NCBI GenBank assembly: GCA_031261005.1 | Contig: JAISKF010000054.1 | Span: 1-64,000, forward strand | Origin: Enterobacteriaceae bacterium | GTDB taxonomy: Bacteria; Pseudomonadota; Gammaproteobacteria; Enterobacterales; Enterobacteriaceae | DNA: 64,000 nucleotides | Direction of reading: 5' to 3' | Part shown: positions 41,657 through 50,530 of the stretch, in pieces | Numbering within the stretch: position 1 is the stretch's first letter | Layout of the letters: each line of letters begins with the position of its first letter | Position numbers and translations under genes: made by a program | The notes under the pieces: generated by a model | The model's input: only the letters and a program-made list of their open reading frames with translations | The model's database searches: none | What the model was told of the DNA's origin: nothing

Positions 41657-42352
41657 TTATGCTGACCAGAATACATCGACTGGTGTTTGAGTTTGGTGAA
41701 TGATGGCGCGAACAGGCATTTCGTTCAGATCATCACCTGCTTGTGCCTGATGGAATACCGCTCGTTTATTTTCACCCACTAAATGCAGGAAAATTTGACG
41801 GCTGTTCAGCAATGCAGGCAAGGTGAGCGTCAGGCGATCCAACGGTGCGGTTAACGGTGTCATTCCCATACACAAGTGTTTCGATTTCATATCCAGTGCA
41901 GGTAATAAGTTTTCTGCTTTTGGGAATAATGACGCGGTATGCCCGTCATCACCCATGCCGAGTATCACAACATCGAATGGCTTGGCGATGGTTTTCAGGG
42001 ATTTTTCGATCCCCTGTGCGCCCTCAAATGGTGTTGCGCTTGCATTTTTTAATGAGACAAAATTTGCCACAGCAGCGTGATCCTGTAACAAATTTTCCCG
42101 CACTAATTTTTCGTTGCTGGCATCATCATGGCAATCAACCCAGCGTTCATCAGCCAGCGTGATCGTCACCTTTTCCCAACTTAACGATTGCTGACTGAGT
42201 AATTTAAATAAAGCCAGCGGAGTTTTACCGCCAGAGACAACAAGACTAGCTTTTCCTTTGCTATTAATTCCTTGCTGCAATTCAGCAATAATCCGTTGCG
42301 CTAAACGACGATTTAAATCGTCAGTTGATGGAAAATTAGTAAAGTTTGCCAT
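41657..42352 (-). CDS. pgl: 6-phosphogluconolactonase, DevB type
   Basis: Hydrolyses 6-phosphogluconolactone, second step of the oxidative pentose phosphate route. 231 aa from ATG at 42352, preceded by AAGG; a longer frame is not supported. Fold is the glucosamine-6-phosphate isomerase-like type: LVVSGGKTPLALFKLL, TLADERWV and LGMGDDGHTASLFP. E. coli uses the unrelated beta-propeller Pgl (YbhE), so this is the alternative isoform, found in the Pseudomonas-style hexR-zwf-pgl-eda neighbourhood. Between zwf and eda on the same strand. Confidence 0.94.
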   Translation of the reverse strand: MANFTNFPSTDDLNRRLAQRIIAELQQGINSKGKASLVVSGGKTPLALFKLLSQQSLSWEKVTITLADERWVDCHDDASNEKLVRENLLQDHAAVANFVSLKNASATPFEGAQGIEKSLKTIAKPFDVVILGMGDDGHTASLFPKAENLLPALDMKSKHLCMGMTPLTAPLDRLTLTLPALLNSRQIFLHLVGENKRAVFHQAQAGDDLNEMPVRAIIHQTQTPVDVFWSA

Positions 42353-42405
42353 GCGAATTACCTTTCTACCTTTTTTAACACTATTTATATTTATTTTTAT
42401 ATTTC

Positions 42406-42428
42406 GGGCGGTTAACAACCGCCCCTAC
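42406..42428. repeat. Modular repeat family B, hairpin-only copy between zwf and pgl
   Basis: GGGCGGTT-AAC-AACCGCCC, a perfect 8-bp stem plus CTAC, in the 98-bp zwf-pgl gap. Being inside an operon, it may shape mRNA processing or partial termination. Confidence 0.65.
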
Positions 42429-42450
42429 GATTTATTCTTTCTTCAAATTA

Positions 42451-43926
42451 TTACTCAAACTCACTCCATGAACGTCCATCACGCGTAATCATCGCCACCG
42501 ATGCAACAGGACCCCATGTACCAGCCTGATACGGTTTTGGCGGTTCATGATCAGCCGCCCACGCATTCATAATGGAATCCACCCATTTCCACGCTTCTTC
42601 CACTTCGTCACGGCGAACAAATAACGCTTGAATACCGCGCATGGTTTCCAGTAGTAAACGCTCATACGCATCAGCAACATGTTGCTCCTGAAAGGTATCC
42701 GAGAAGCTCAAATCCAGTTTGGTCGTTTGTAGATGATGTTTGTGATCCAGACCCGGTACTTTATTCAGGATTTGAACTTGTACACCCTCATCAGGTTGCA
42801 GGCGAATCGTTAAAGTATTTGGCGGTAATGATTGATAAGACTCGCTAAACAAATTTAATGGCGGATTTTTAAAGTAAATTACCACTTCCGAGCATTTAGA
42901 CGGCAAACGTTTACCGGTTCGCAAATAGAATGGCACGCCAGCCCAACGCCAGTTATCAATATCTACGCGGATAGACACGAATGTTTCTGTATTACTGCGT
43001 TTATTCGCGCCCTCTTCTTCCAGATAGCCCGGTACTTTCTGCCCTTGCACAAAGCCAGCCGTATATTGACCGCGCACAGTTCTTTCACGCACATTGGTAT
43101 GATCGATACGACGCATAGAACGCAGCACTTTGACTTTTTCATCACGAATACGGTCAGCGCTTAAATCTACTGGCGGTGACATGGCGATCATCGTCAAAAT
43201 TTGCAGCAGATGGTTTTGTACCATATCGCGCATTTGACCGGCTTTATCAAAATAGCCCCAGCGCCCTTCAATACCGACCTCTTCCGCGACAGTAATCTGA
43301 ACGTGATCAATCGCGCTGTTATCCCATTTTGCGGCAAACAGCGAGTTGGCAAAACGCAGCGCCAGCAAATTAAGAACCGTTTCTTTACCTAAATAATGGT
43401 CGATACGATAAACCTGAGTTTCATCAAAATATTCAGCAACCTGATTATTAATTTCCCGCGATGACTGTAAATCTGTACCCAACGGTTTTTCCATCACCAC
43501 ACGGCTAGGAAATTTATCTAGCCCTGCTTCGCCCAAACCGCGACAAATCGCACCGAACGTATTTGGCGGCATAGCAAAATAGTTAATGGTAACGCGCGTT
43601 TCTTGATCCAGCTTTTCACCTAATCGACTAAACGCAGGGCTATCATTGACATCAAGATTACAGAAATCTAAACGCTGGCTAAGACGCTGCCAAATATCAG
43701 CATTAATCTTCTCTTTCATAAAAGTTTGCAGCGCTTTTTCAACAACGTCTGTGTATTCCGCTTTGTCCCACTCAGCACGACCAACGCCCAGAATTCGTGT
43801 ATCAGGGTGAATATGCCCTGCTTTTTCTAACTGATAAAGTGATGGTAATAGCTTGCGGCGAGCTAAATCGCCTTTAGCACCAAAAATAACCAGATCACAG
43901 GCTTGCGCTATTGAATCATCAACCAT
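42451..43926 (-). CDS. zwf: Glucose-6-phosphate 1-dehydrogenase
   Basis: Oxidises glucose 6-phosphate to the lactone and makes NADPH. 491 aa from ATG at 43926 with GGAGG 7 nt upstream; same length as E. coli. NADP loop GAKGDLARRKLLP at 16-28 and the active-site RIDHYLGKE at 174-182. A perfect HexR box lies about 70 bp upstream (43995-44009). Begins the zwf-pgl-eda unit. Confidence 0.97.
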   Translation of the reverse strand: MVDDSIAQACDLVIFGAKGDLARRKLLPSLYQLEKAGHIHPDTRILGVGRAEWDKAEYTDVVEKALQTFMKEKINADIWQRLSQRLDFCNLDVNDSPAFSRLGEKLDQETRVTINYFAMPPNTFGAICRGLGEAGLDKFPSRVVMEKPLGTDLQSSREINNQVAEYFDETQVYRIDHYLGKETVLNLLALRFANSLFAAKWDNSAIDHVQITVAEEVGIEGRWGYFDKAGQMRDMVQNHLLQILTMIAMSPPVDLSADRIRDEKVKVLRSMRRIDHTNVRERTVRGQYTAGFVQGQKVPGYLEEEGANKRSNTETFVSIRVDIDNWRWAGVPFYLRTGKRLPSKCSEVVIYFKNPPLNLFSESYQSLPPNTLTIRLQPDEGVQVQILNKVPGLDHKHHLQTTKLDLSFSDTFQEQHVADAYERLLLETMRGIQALFVRRDEVEEAWKWVDSIMNAWAADHEPPKPYQAGTWGPVASVAMITRDGRSWSEFE

Positions 43927-44310
43927 CTTTATCCTCCTCAAAAAGCAGCCGTAATTATCTCCCGCTGCTCAAAAACTATGTAATCAAAAAATCATGTAAT
44001 TTTATTACATAAGTAATGTACATCTTTACCTGATGTGCGTAAACAGGCAGCTAATAAGTATCAATTTGTGAGTGATATTTTGTCACATTTAACTGTAACT
44101 AATTAAATATAAAAATAATTTGTTGATATTTTGTTTTTTCATGATTGAGAAAAATCATTGAAATAAGACATCGGTCATAAATCATGAAAAAAAATTACGA
44201 AATAATCACCCGTTACTACACATCTCAATACTTGATAAGTATATTTCCATAAACCATAGATTAGTTTCTCCTTTATATGTGATAGGCGAAACAGCGCGGG
44301 ACATAACAAA
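43927..44310. other. Divergent control region zwf / hexR
   Basis: 384 bp with the HexR box at 43995-44009 and promoters for both genes. Several further TGTAAT/ATTACA-like half sites are seen (for example around 44011-44020 and 44092-44102), so more than one HexR dimer could bind. No open frame. Confidence 0.6.
43995..44009. promoter_or_regulatory. HexR operator
   Basis: TGTAATTTTATTACA is a perfect palindrome that fits the published HexR consensus TGTAAT-www-ATTACA exactly. Centred 76 bp upstream of the zwf start. HexR releases it when KDPG accumulates, so zwf-pgl-eda should be induced by a sugar-acid signal. Confidence 0.9.
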
Positions 44311-45147
44311 ATGCTGGAAAGAATTCTTCAATTTCGAGATTCGCTAAGTAAATCAGAGCAAAAAGTCGCTGATGCGATTCTGGCTGCACCGCAAACGGCG
44401 ATCCATTCCAGCATTGCAACCTTAGCTAAAATCGCGAATGTCAGTGAACCAACCGTTAACCGTTTTTGCCGCAGCTTAAAGACGAAAGGATTCCCCGATT
44501 TTAAACTGGCATTAGCGCAAAGTCTGGCAAACGGTACGCCTTATGTGAATCGTAATGTCGATGAAAACGATAGTACTGATGCGTTTACCGATAAGATCTT
44601 TGAATCTGCGATTACCAGCCTGAATATGGCACGCAATAGTCTTGATATTAGCGCGATAAATAACACAGTAAATTTGCTGATAACTGCCAAAAAAATCTCG
44701 TTTTTTGGTTACGGTGCTTCTTCCGCTGTCGCTCATGATGCGATGAATAAATTCTTCCGCTTTAATGTTCCCGTTATCTACTTCAACGATATTGTGATGC
44801 AGCGCATGAGCTGTATGAACTCTAATCAGGGTGATGTTGTGGTGCTGATCTCTCACAGCGGCAGAACTAAAAGTATGGTTGAACTGGCAGAGATTGCACA
44901 AAGTAATGGCGCAACGGTGATTGCTATTACTTCACCGGGAACACCGCTTGCTAAAATCGCCATGCTGCCGATCTTGCTCGATGTTCCCGAAGATACTGAT
45001 ATTTATATGCCAATGGTATCGCGCCTCGCCCAACTGACCGTTATCGACGTATTAGCCACCGGATTTACCCTGCGTAACCAATCCGCCAGAGACAGCCTGA
45101 AACGCGTTAAAAATGCGTTGAAAGAATCGCGATTTGATAAGGGTTAA
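44311..45147 (+). CDS. hexR: Central carbon regulator HexR, RpiR family
   Basis: 278 aa. N-terminal RpiR-type helix-turn-helix with SEPTVNRFCRSLKTKGFPDFKL and C-terminal SIS sugar-phosphate domain (SFFGYGASSAVAHDAMNKF, LISHSGRTKSMVELA). About ten residues shorter at the C-terminus than E. coli HexR, ending at KESRFDKG. Divergent from zwf and expected to bind the box at 43995-44009. Confidence 0.95.
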   Translation: MLERILQFRDSLSKSEQKVADAILAAPQTAIHSSIATLAKIANVSEPTVNRFCRSLKTKGFPDFKLALAQSLANGTPYVNRNVDENDSTDAFTDKIFESAITSLNMARNSLDISAINNTVNLLITAKKISFFGYGASSAVAHDAMNKFFRFNVPVIYFNDIVMQRMSCMNSNQGDVVVLISHSGRTKSMVELAEIAQSNGATVIAITSPGTPLAKIAMLPILLDVPEDTDIYMPMVSRLAQLTVIDVLATGFTLRNQSARDSLKRVKNALKESRFDKG

Positions 45148-45161
45148 CAACGCGGTGGGTT

Positions 45162-45256
45162 CACGGGCGACAGATTGTCGCCCCTACCAAAAACCACATA
45201 ATCATTTGAAAATTATCGTAAAAATATAATTTTTATCCGAAATTAAGGTTAATTTT
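45162..45256 (+). repeat. Modular repeat family B, full copy after hexR
   Basis: Hairpin GGGCGACA-GAT-TGTCGCCC (45165-45183) with CTAC, then ACATAATCATTTGAAA, ATTATCGTAAAAATATAA, one TTATCCGA and AAGGTTAATTTT. This is the fullest single-octamer version of the element. Lies between hexR and the toxin-antitoxin genes. Confidence 0.75.
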
Positions 45257-45264
45257 CTCTAAAA

Positions 45265-45555
45265 CTATGCCATTTTGAATATATCTAGCATATTGGGGTG
45301 TTTTTCAATGACGCGCAAAAGTTTTAGGCTACTTCCAGTCGGAGTACGTTTATGCTGTTCCCAAGCCTGAACTAATGATGATGAAACACCGACAACACGC
45401 GCAAATTCTTCTTGTTTCAAGTGCGCTCTTGCTCTAATTGCTTTTACATCAGGTAACGCAACGCTAGTTACACGAGCGGCTTTAACCTCACCTTTCTTAA
45501 TCGCCACGGCTTCCTGAGCACTGGCAAGTAATTCGTTAAATAATTCTTCTTTCAT
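45265..45555 (-). CDS. XRE-family antitoxin (NadS/HigA-like)
   Basis: 96 aa. C-terminal helix-turn-helix domain at about 35-90 with ARAHLKQEEFARVVGVSSSL and VQAWEQHKRTPTGSSLKLLR. This is the antitoxin form that follows RelE/HigB-like toxins and represses the pair's promoter. Its ATG overlaps the toxin TGA by 4 nt (ATGA). Order toxin-first is typical of the HigBA/NadS type. Likely acquired, as it sits between core genes next to a repeat. Confidence 0.85.
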   Translation of the reverse strand: MKEELFNELLASAQEAVAIKKGEVKAARVTSVALPDVKAIRARAHLKQEEFARVVGVSSSLVQAWEQHKRTPTGSSLKLLRVIEKHPNMLDIFKMA

Positions 45556-45884
45556 TTTGCCTCCTCAATCGCAGCTATCACTTTTTTAAGCTGATTTTTT
45601 TCACTACTTGTTAAACTATCTTTCTCACTTTTAGGATAAGCGATCAGCAAATATATTTCGCCATCTCGTGTCAGGTAATAATAGATTACGCGAATACCAC
45701 CACTCTTCCCTACTCCAGATAGCGACCACCGAACTTTTCTGCATCCTCCAGTACCAACAATAATATTGCCGACAGTTGGGTCAAGGCTGAGAAACTCTTG
45801 AAATTCCTGATATTCATCAGCACTTAATAATCCATCTATTTTTCTTTGGAAAACAGATGTTTCTATGAAATGAAGTAACGCCAT
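45552..45884 (-). CDS. RelE/HigB-like toxin
   Basis: 110 aa from ATG at 45884 (a GTG at 45893 is also in frame). RelE-superfamily type II toxins are small basic mRNA interferases or related inhibitors. The C-terminal part GGIRVIYYYLTRDGEIYLLIAYPKSEKDSLTSSE is typical of the Gp49/HigB-like group: IRVIYYY strand, YPKSEKD, then KNQLKKVIAAI helix. Followed by the overlapping XRE antitoxin. The molecular target is not evident. Confidence 0.8.
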   Translation of the reverse strand: MALLHFIETSVFQRKIDGLLSADEYQEFQEFLSLDPTVGNIIVGTGGCRKVRWSLSGVGKSGGIRVIYYYLTRDGEIYLLIAYPKSEKDSLTSSEKNQLKKVIAAIEEAK

Positions 45885-45977
45885 TAATTGCACTCACTCT
45901 TACATAGTAAGATTATATTACTCGTACTATGTGCGAGTAACAACTCTTTTGATACAATTTGATAATACTACCCATAA

Positions 45978-46016
45978 AAAAACCGGCGGCAAAATCAAAT
46001 CTTGCCGCCGGTTTTT
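45978..46016 (-). terminator. Intrinsic terminator after pepN
   Basis: AAAAACCGGCGGCAA/TTGCCGCCGGTTTTT, 15-bp stem, 9-nt loop, ending in a T-run on the minus strand. Strong. It also insulates the toxin-antitoxin promoter. Confidence 0.92.
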
Positions 46017-46042
46017 CAGGAGAAAAATCTTATATGATGAAA

Positions 46043-48661
46043 TTATTCACCATTCAACGCTTTTCCGATCTTCTCAAACAAATCACCCGATAAGTTATCT
46101 AAGCCGCGTAATTTCTCTAATGAATTACGCATCAAATCCTGACGGGTTTCATCGTAACGGCGCAGGCGGATCAGTGGTTCGATCAGGCGAGATGCCACTT
46201 GCGGATTGCGTTGGTTAAGATCCACCAGCACATCAGTTAAGAAAGCATAACCAGAGCCATCTTTCGCATGGAATGCTGACGGATTTACCGAAGCAAAAGC
46301 ACCGATCAACGAACGAATACGATTCGGGTTGTTCATGCTGAAAGAACGATGATTCAGTAATGTCTTGAGATTCTGCAAGACTTGCTTATCAGGGCTGCTC
46401 GCTTGCAGAATAAACCATTTATCCATCACTAAACCGTCTTGATGCCAACGTTCGTCAAACTCAGCCATTAGCGTATTGCAGCACGGCAATTGAGCGGCAA
46501 CAGCGGCGGATAACGCCGCTAATGAATCCGTCATATTATTGGCATGATGATATTGCTGGCTCACTAAACCATCAGCGAATGTTTTATCGGTAAACGCTAA
46601 ATAGCTTAAACAAACGTTACTTAACGCGCGTTTAGCAATATCACCATGTTCAATACGATATTCCTGCGTTCTGTTAGCTAAATACACCGCTAGCCACTCA
46701 TCTTGCATTTCTTGGGCGAAAGTTGTTACCAACGCGCCTTTTACTGCATGAATGGCATCTGGATCGATCACGTCAAACAGTTCAGCAATTTCATTTTCTG
46801 ACGGCAGCGTTAATATCTGCGCGGCTAATGCAGGATCTAATACGTCACTCAGCAAAATAGCGCGGAAAGCATCAATCACATGCAACGGTAACTCAAATGG
46901 TTTGCCTTGCTGTACATTCGCCACATTCAATTTGATGTATTTCGCCAGCAGCATTTGAGCGGCGTCCCAACGAGCGAAATCATTAGTCGCGTACTGCATT
47001 AAAAACGCGAGTTGCTGATCGGTGTATGGATAATCCAGTTTGACCGGCGCGGAAAATTCACGCAGTAACGAAATAATCGGTTTTTGCTCAATGTGATCAA
47101 AGATAAAACTCTGTTTTGATTCAGTGACATTAAGAATGGAATTTAGCGTTTCTCCGTTATATGAAAGCGGGATTACTGCACCAGTATCCGAATACAGTTC
47201 GATACTTAACGGAATATGCAACGGTAATTTTTCTGCCTGATCCTGCGTTGGCGGTGTCATTTGGCTTACGGTCAACGTGTATTGCTGTTTCGCTGCATCG
47301 TAACTGTCGCGCACAGTTAGCTGCGGTGTACCGGATTGACTGTACCAACGGCGGAACAGCGTCAAATCGATACCGGAAGCGTCTTCCATCGCCTGCACAA
47401 AATCATCACAGGTTACCGCTTTGCCGTCATGACGCTGGAAGTAGAGTTTCATACCTGCCTGAAAATTCGTTTCACCTAACAACGTGTGCATCATGCGGAT
47501 CACTTCTGAACCCTTTTCATAAACAGTCAGCGTATAAAAATTATTCATTTCGATGACTTTATCAGGGCGAATTGGGTGCGCCATTGGGCTGGCATCTTCG
47601 GCAAACTGTGCGCCGCGCATAACGCGCACGGCATCAATACGATTCACAGCTCGCGATCCTAAATCAGAGCTGAATTCCTGATCACGGAAAACCGTTAAGC
47701 CTTCTTTCAGACTCAACTGAAACCAGTCGCGGCAAGTAACACGGTTACCTGTCCAATTGTGGAAATATTCATGACCGATCACCGATTCAATATTCAGATA
47801 ATCTTTATCCGTTGCGGTTTCGGCTTTTGCCAGCACATATTTTGAGTTAAAGATGTTTAACCCTTTGTTTTCCATCGCACCCATATTGAAGAAATCAACG
47901 GCAACGACCATGTAAATATCCAGATCGTATTCCAGCCCAAAACGAGTTTCGTCCCAGCGCATGGCGTTTTTCAGTGACGTCATAGCCCAGTCAGCACGAT
48001 CGAGATTACCGCGATCCACATATAATTCCAGCGCTACAGAACGCCCTGATTGCGTGACAAACTTATCGCGTAATACATCAAAATCACCGGCAACCAGTGC
48101 AAAAAGATAACAAGGTTTCGGGAACGGATCTTGCCACTGCACCCAATGGCGACCATCGCTTAACTCACCTTGAGCAGTACGGTTTCCGTTAGAAAGTAAG
48201 AATGGATAGGCTTTTTTATCCGCCGTAATGCGTGTGGTAAAACGTGCAAGTACATCAGGGCGATCCAGATAATAAGTAATATGACGGAAACCCTGAGATT
48301 CACACTGTGTACACAGCGCATCACCGGAAACATACAATCCTTCAAGCGCGCTGTTAGCGGCTGGGTGAATATCATTAATAATTTTCAGCGTGAAGTTATC
48401 CGGCAGATTATTCAGCACTAATTGCCCGTCTTGCTGCTGGTAATCCTGCCAGAGAAGATCATTAACACTGACTGAAATCAGCGTTAAATTTTCGCCGTCT
48501 AAAACTAAAGGCGCATGTTTTTCACCATTGCGCTGAACCTGACTAATAGCCGTTACTCTGGTGGTTTCTGGTGTGAGATCGAAATCCAGATCGATGTCGG
48601 TAATCGTGAAATCAGGTGTGCGATAGTCCTGACGATATTTTGCCTGTGGTTTGTGTGTCAT
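46043..48661 (-). CDS. pepN: Aminopeptidase N
   Basis: Major broad-specificity M1 metallo-aminopeptidase of the cytoplasm. 872 aa from ATG at 48661 (MTHKPQAKYR). GAMEN exopeptidase motif and the zinc site HEYFHNWTGNRVTCRDW with the second-helix Glu in LKEGLTVF (zinc His about 297 and 301). Two residues longer than E. coli PepN. Divergent from pncB, as in E. coli. Confidence 0.97.
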   Translation of the reverse strand: MTHKPQAKYRQDYRTPDFTITDIDLDFDLTPETTRVTAISQVQRNGEKHAPLVLDGENLTLISVSVNDLLWQDYQQQDGQLVLNNLPDNFTLKIINDIHPAANSALEGLYVSGDALCTQCESQGFRHITYYLDRPDVLARFTTRITADKKAYPFLLSNGNRTAQGELSDGRHWVQWQDPFPKPCYLFALVAGDFDVLRDKFVTQSGRSVALELYVDRGNLDRADWAMTSLKNAMRWDETRFGLEYDLDIYMVVAVDFFNMGAMENKGLNIFNSKYVLAKAETATDKDYLNIESVIGHEYFHNWTGNRVTCRDWFQLSLKEGLTVFRDQEFSSDLGSRAVNRIDAVRVMRGAQFAEDASPMAHPIRPDKVIEMNNFYTLTVYEKGSEVIRMMHTLLGETNFQAGMKLYFQRHDGKAVTCDDFVQAMEDASGIDLTLFRRWYSQSGTPQLTVRDSYDAAKQQYTLTVSQMTPPTQDQAEKLPLHIPLSIELYSDTGAVIPLSYNGETLNSILNVTESKQSFIFDHIEQKPIISLLREFSAPVKLDYPYTDQQLAFLMQYATNDFARWDAAQMLLAKYIKLNVANVQQGKPFELPLHVIDAFRAILLSDVLDPALAAQILTLPSENEIAELFDVIDPDAIHAVKGALVTTFAQEMQDEWLAVYLANRTQEYRIEHGDIAKRALSNVCLSYLAFTDKTFADGLVSQQYHHANNMTDSLAALSAAVAAQLPCCNTLMAEFDERWHQDGLVMDKWFILQASSPDKQVLQNLKTLLNHRSFSMNNPNRIRSLIGAFASVNPSAFHAKDGSGYAFLTDVLVDLNQRNPQVASRLIEPLIRLRRYDETRQDLMRNSLEKLRGLDNLSGDLFEKIGKALNGE

Positions 48662-48951
48662 ATAGCGCCTATATAAAATAATGTCGTTCTTCATGTATAA
48701 AGCTGAGTCTATGCTTGTTAATCAACAGTTGCAAAAGTGCTGGCGGTGAAATCATCGACTAAATAAGAGAAAACAATAAGATAACGAGAAAAATAATCAT
48801 TTTCTTTTCTGTATATATTCAGTATTGTTTTTGGCTTGATGGAAAGTCAGACAGACTGAGCGCACATATTCAGAGTTTATTAACCCGATATTAAAGGTAT
48901 ACTCTCTGGACATTTCAGAGCGTCACTCAATGAGAAAACAGTAATCGCAAC

Positions 48952-50163
48952 ATGAAACAACAGGCAAGCCCCATTCTCACCTCATTATTAGATACCGATG
49001 CTTACAAATTGCACATGCAGCAAGCTGTATTTCATCGTTATCGCACCACCACTGTGGTAGCAGAGTTTCGTTGCCGCAATAATGAAGATCTTCTCGGTGA
49101 ATATGCTGATGAAATTCGCCAGCAAATCGCGTTAATGCAAGATTTGGCGCTCACCGAAGAAGAATATCAATATCTGCGCGCCCTGCCTTTCTTTCATCAG
49201 GATTATTTAGACTGGCTGAAAACGTTCCGTTTTAATCCTGAGCAAGTAAAAGTCAGTAACGAAAAAGGCAAGCTACATTTGCGAATTAGCGGTCTTTGGT
49301 GTGAAGCGATTTTGTGGGAAATTCCGCTGCTGGCGATTATCAGTGAAACAATACACTGTCACAGAACACCGAATATTGGCAGCGAACAAGCTGTTGCTTA
49401 TCTGCGCGATAAACTGGCGCGTTTTCGTGCTGATTCGGCTGATGTGGATCTGTCACAATTTAAACTGTCTGACTTTGGTACGCGCCGCCGCTACAGTAAA
49501 GCTGTACAACACGATATTGTTTCGGTGTTACAGCAGGAATTTTCGCCTTATTTAATCGGCACCAGTAATTATGATTTAGCGCGGCGTTTGTGTATGCCGC
49601 CTGTAGGTACGCAAGCGCATGAATGGTTTCAGGCTTTCCAGCAAATCAGTCCGGTATTGGCGAATAGCCAGCGCGCAGCGTTACAAGGCTGGCTGGACGA
49701 ATATCCCGATCAGTTAGGTATCGCCCTCACCGACTGCATCACAATGGACGCTTTCCTGCGTGATTTCGGTATTCAATTTGCCAGTCAATATGAGGGATTA
49801 CGCCATGACTCCGGCGACCCATTTGAATGGGGCGAGAAAGCGATTGCTCATTATCAGCATTTAGGAATTGATCCGTTAACTAAAACACTGGTGTTCTCGG
49901 ATAATCTTGATTTTGATAAAGCGCTAGCGCTGTATAAACATTTTTATATGCGCGTTAAGCTCGTTTTCGGTATCGGTACGCATTTAACCTGTGATATTCC
50001 AAATGTTAAGCCAATGAATATCGTGATTAAGCTGGTTAAATGTAACGGCAAGCCGGTGGCTAAATTGTCTGATAGTCCGGGTAAAACCATTTGTCAGGAT
50101 AAGAGTTTCGTTAAAGCCTTACATAAGGCGTTTAATTTACCGTTAGTTAAGCGGGATAATTAA
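48952..50163 (+). CDS. pncB: Nicotinate phosphoribosyltransferase
   Basis: Salvages nicotinate to NaMN for NAD synthesis, with ATP use. 403 aa. Conserved [16 protein letters not shown] start, [25 protein letters not shown] and [16 protein letters not shown]. Three residues longer than E. coli. In E. coli repressed by NadR; no clear NadR palindrome was seen in the 290 bp upstream. Confidence 0.96.
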   Translation: MKQQASPILTSLLDTDAYKLHMQQAVFHRYRTTTVVAEFRCRNNEDLLGEYADEIRQQIALMQDLALTEEEYQYLRALPFFHQDYLDWLKTFRFNPEQVKVSNEKGKLHLRISGLWCEAILWEIPLLAIISETIHCHRTPNIGSEQAVAYLRDKLARFRADSADVDLSQFKLSDFGTRRRYSKAVQHDIVSVLQQEFSPYLIGTSNYDLARRLCMPPVGTQAHEWFQAFQQISPVLANSQRAALQGWLDEYPDQLGIALTDCITMDAFLRDFGIQFASQYEGLRHDSGDPFEWGEKAIAHYQHLGIDPLTKTLVFSDNLDFDKALALYKHFYMRVKLVFGIGTHLTCDIPNVKPMNIVIKLVKCNGKPVAKLSDSPGKTICQDKSFVKALHKAFNLPLVKRDN

Positions 50164-50530
50164 TCTCCGGCTTGAATAAGAAAATGGCGATAATAATAGA
50201 TTAATGGATTGATAATAAATAACAATTTGTAAGAACAGCAATCAATCGCCCGTTGGTTTCACCGTGATTTTGCGGGCGGTTGATTGTCGCCCTCATGAAA
50301 AAATTGCATAATTATTTGAAACTCATCGTCGTAATAATATAACTTCTTATCCGATTATCCGATTATCCGATTATCCGAAGTTTAGGTTAATTTATCTGCC
50401 AGATATTGCGGTTTTCTGATTGTCAGTTAACATGCTGCCAGTCATAGCGTTAGGCTGCGAATGCGAGTAATACCCTATCCGCAGACCTGAAATTACATTA
50501 AACAAATTGAATATCATAAGAGAGAAATTT
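50164..50530. other. Intergenic pncB/asnS with an expanded repeat
   Basis: 367 bp. Contains a family B repeat (50272-50395) with four tandem octamers and the asnS promoter region; no open frame with a ribosome binding site. Confidence 0.6.
50272..50395 (+). repeat. Modular repeat family B, copy with four TTATCCGA units
   Basis: GGGCGG...CGCCC hairpin region (50274-50292), CATAATTATTTGAAAC, ATCGTCGTAATAATATAACTTC, then TTATCCGA four times (50347-50378) and AGTTTAGGTTAATTTA. Other copies carry one octamer, so this copy has expanded by tandem duplication. Confidence 0.85.

Noticed and set aside
48662..48951. NadR box before pncB
   Set aside because: No TGTTTA-N6-TAAACA palindrome found.
50347..50378. 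CRISPR-like array
   Set aside because: Four head-to-tail 8-bp units without spacers; a simple tandem repeat, and no cas gene is present.
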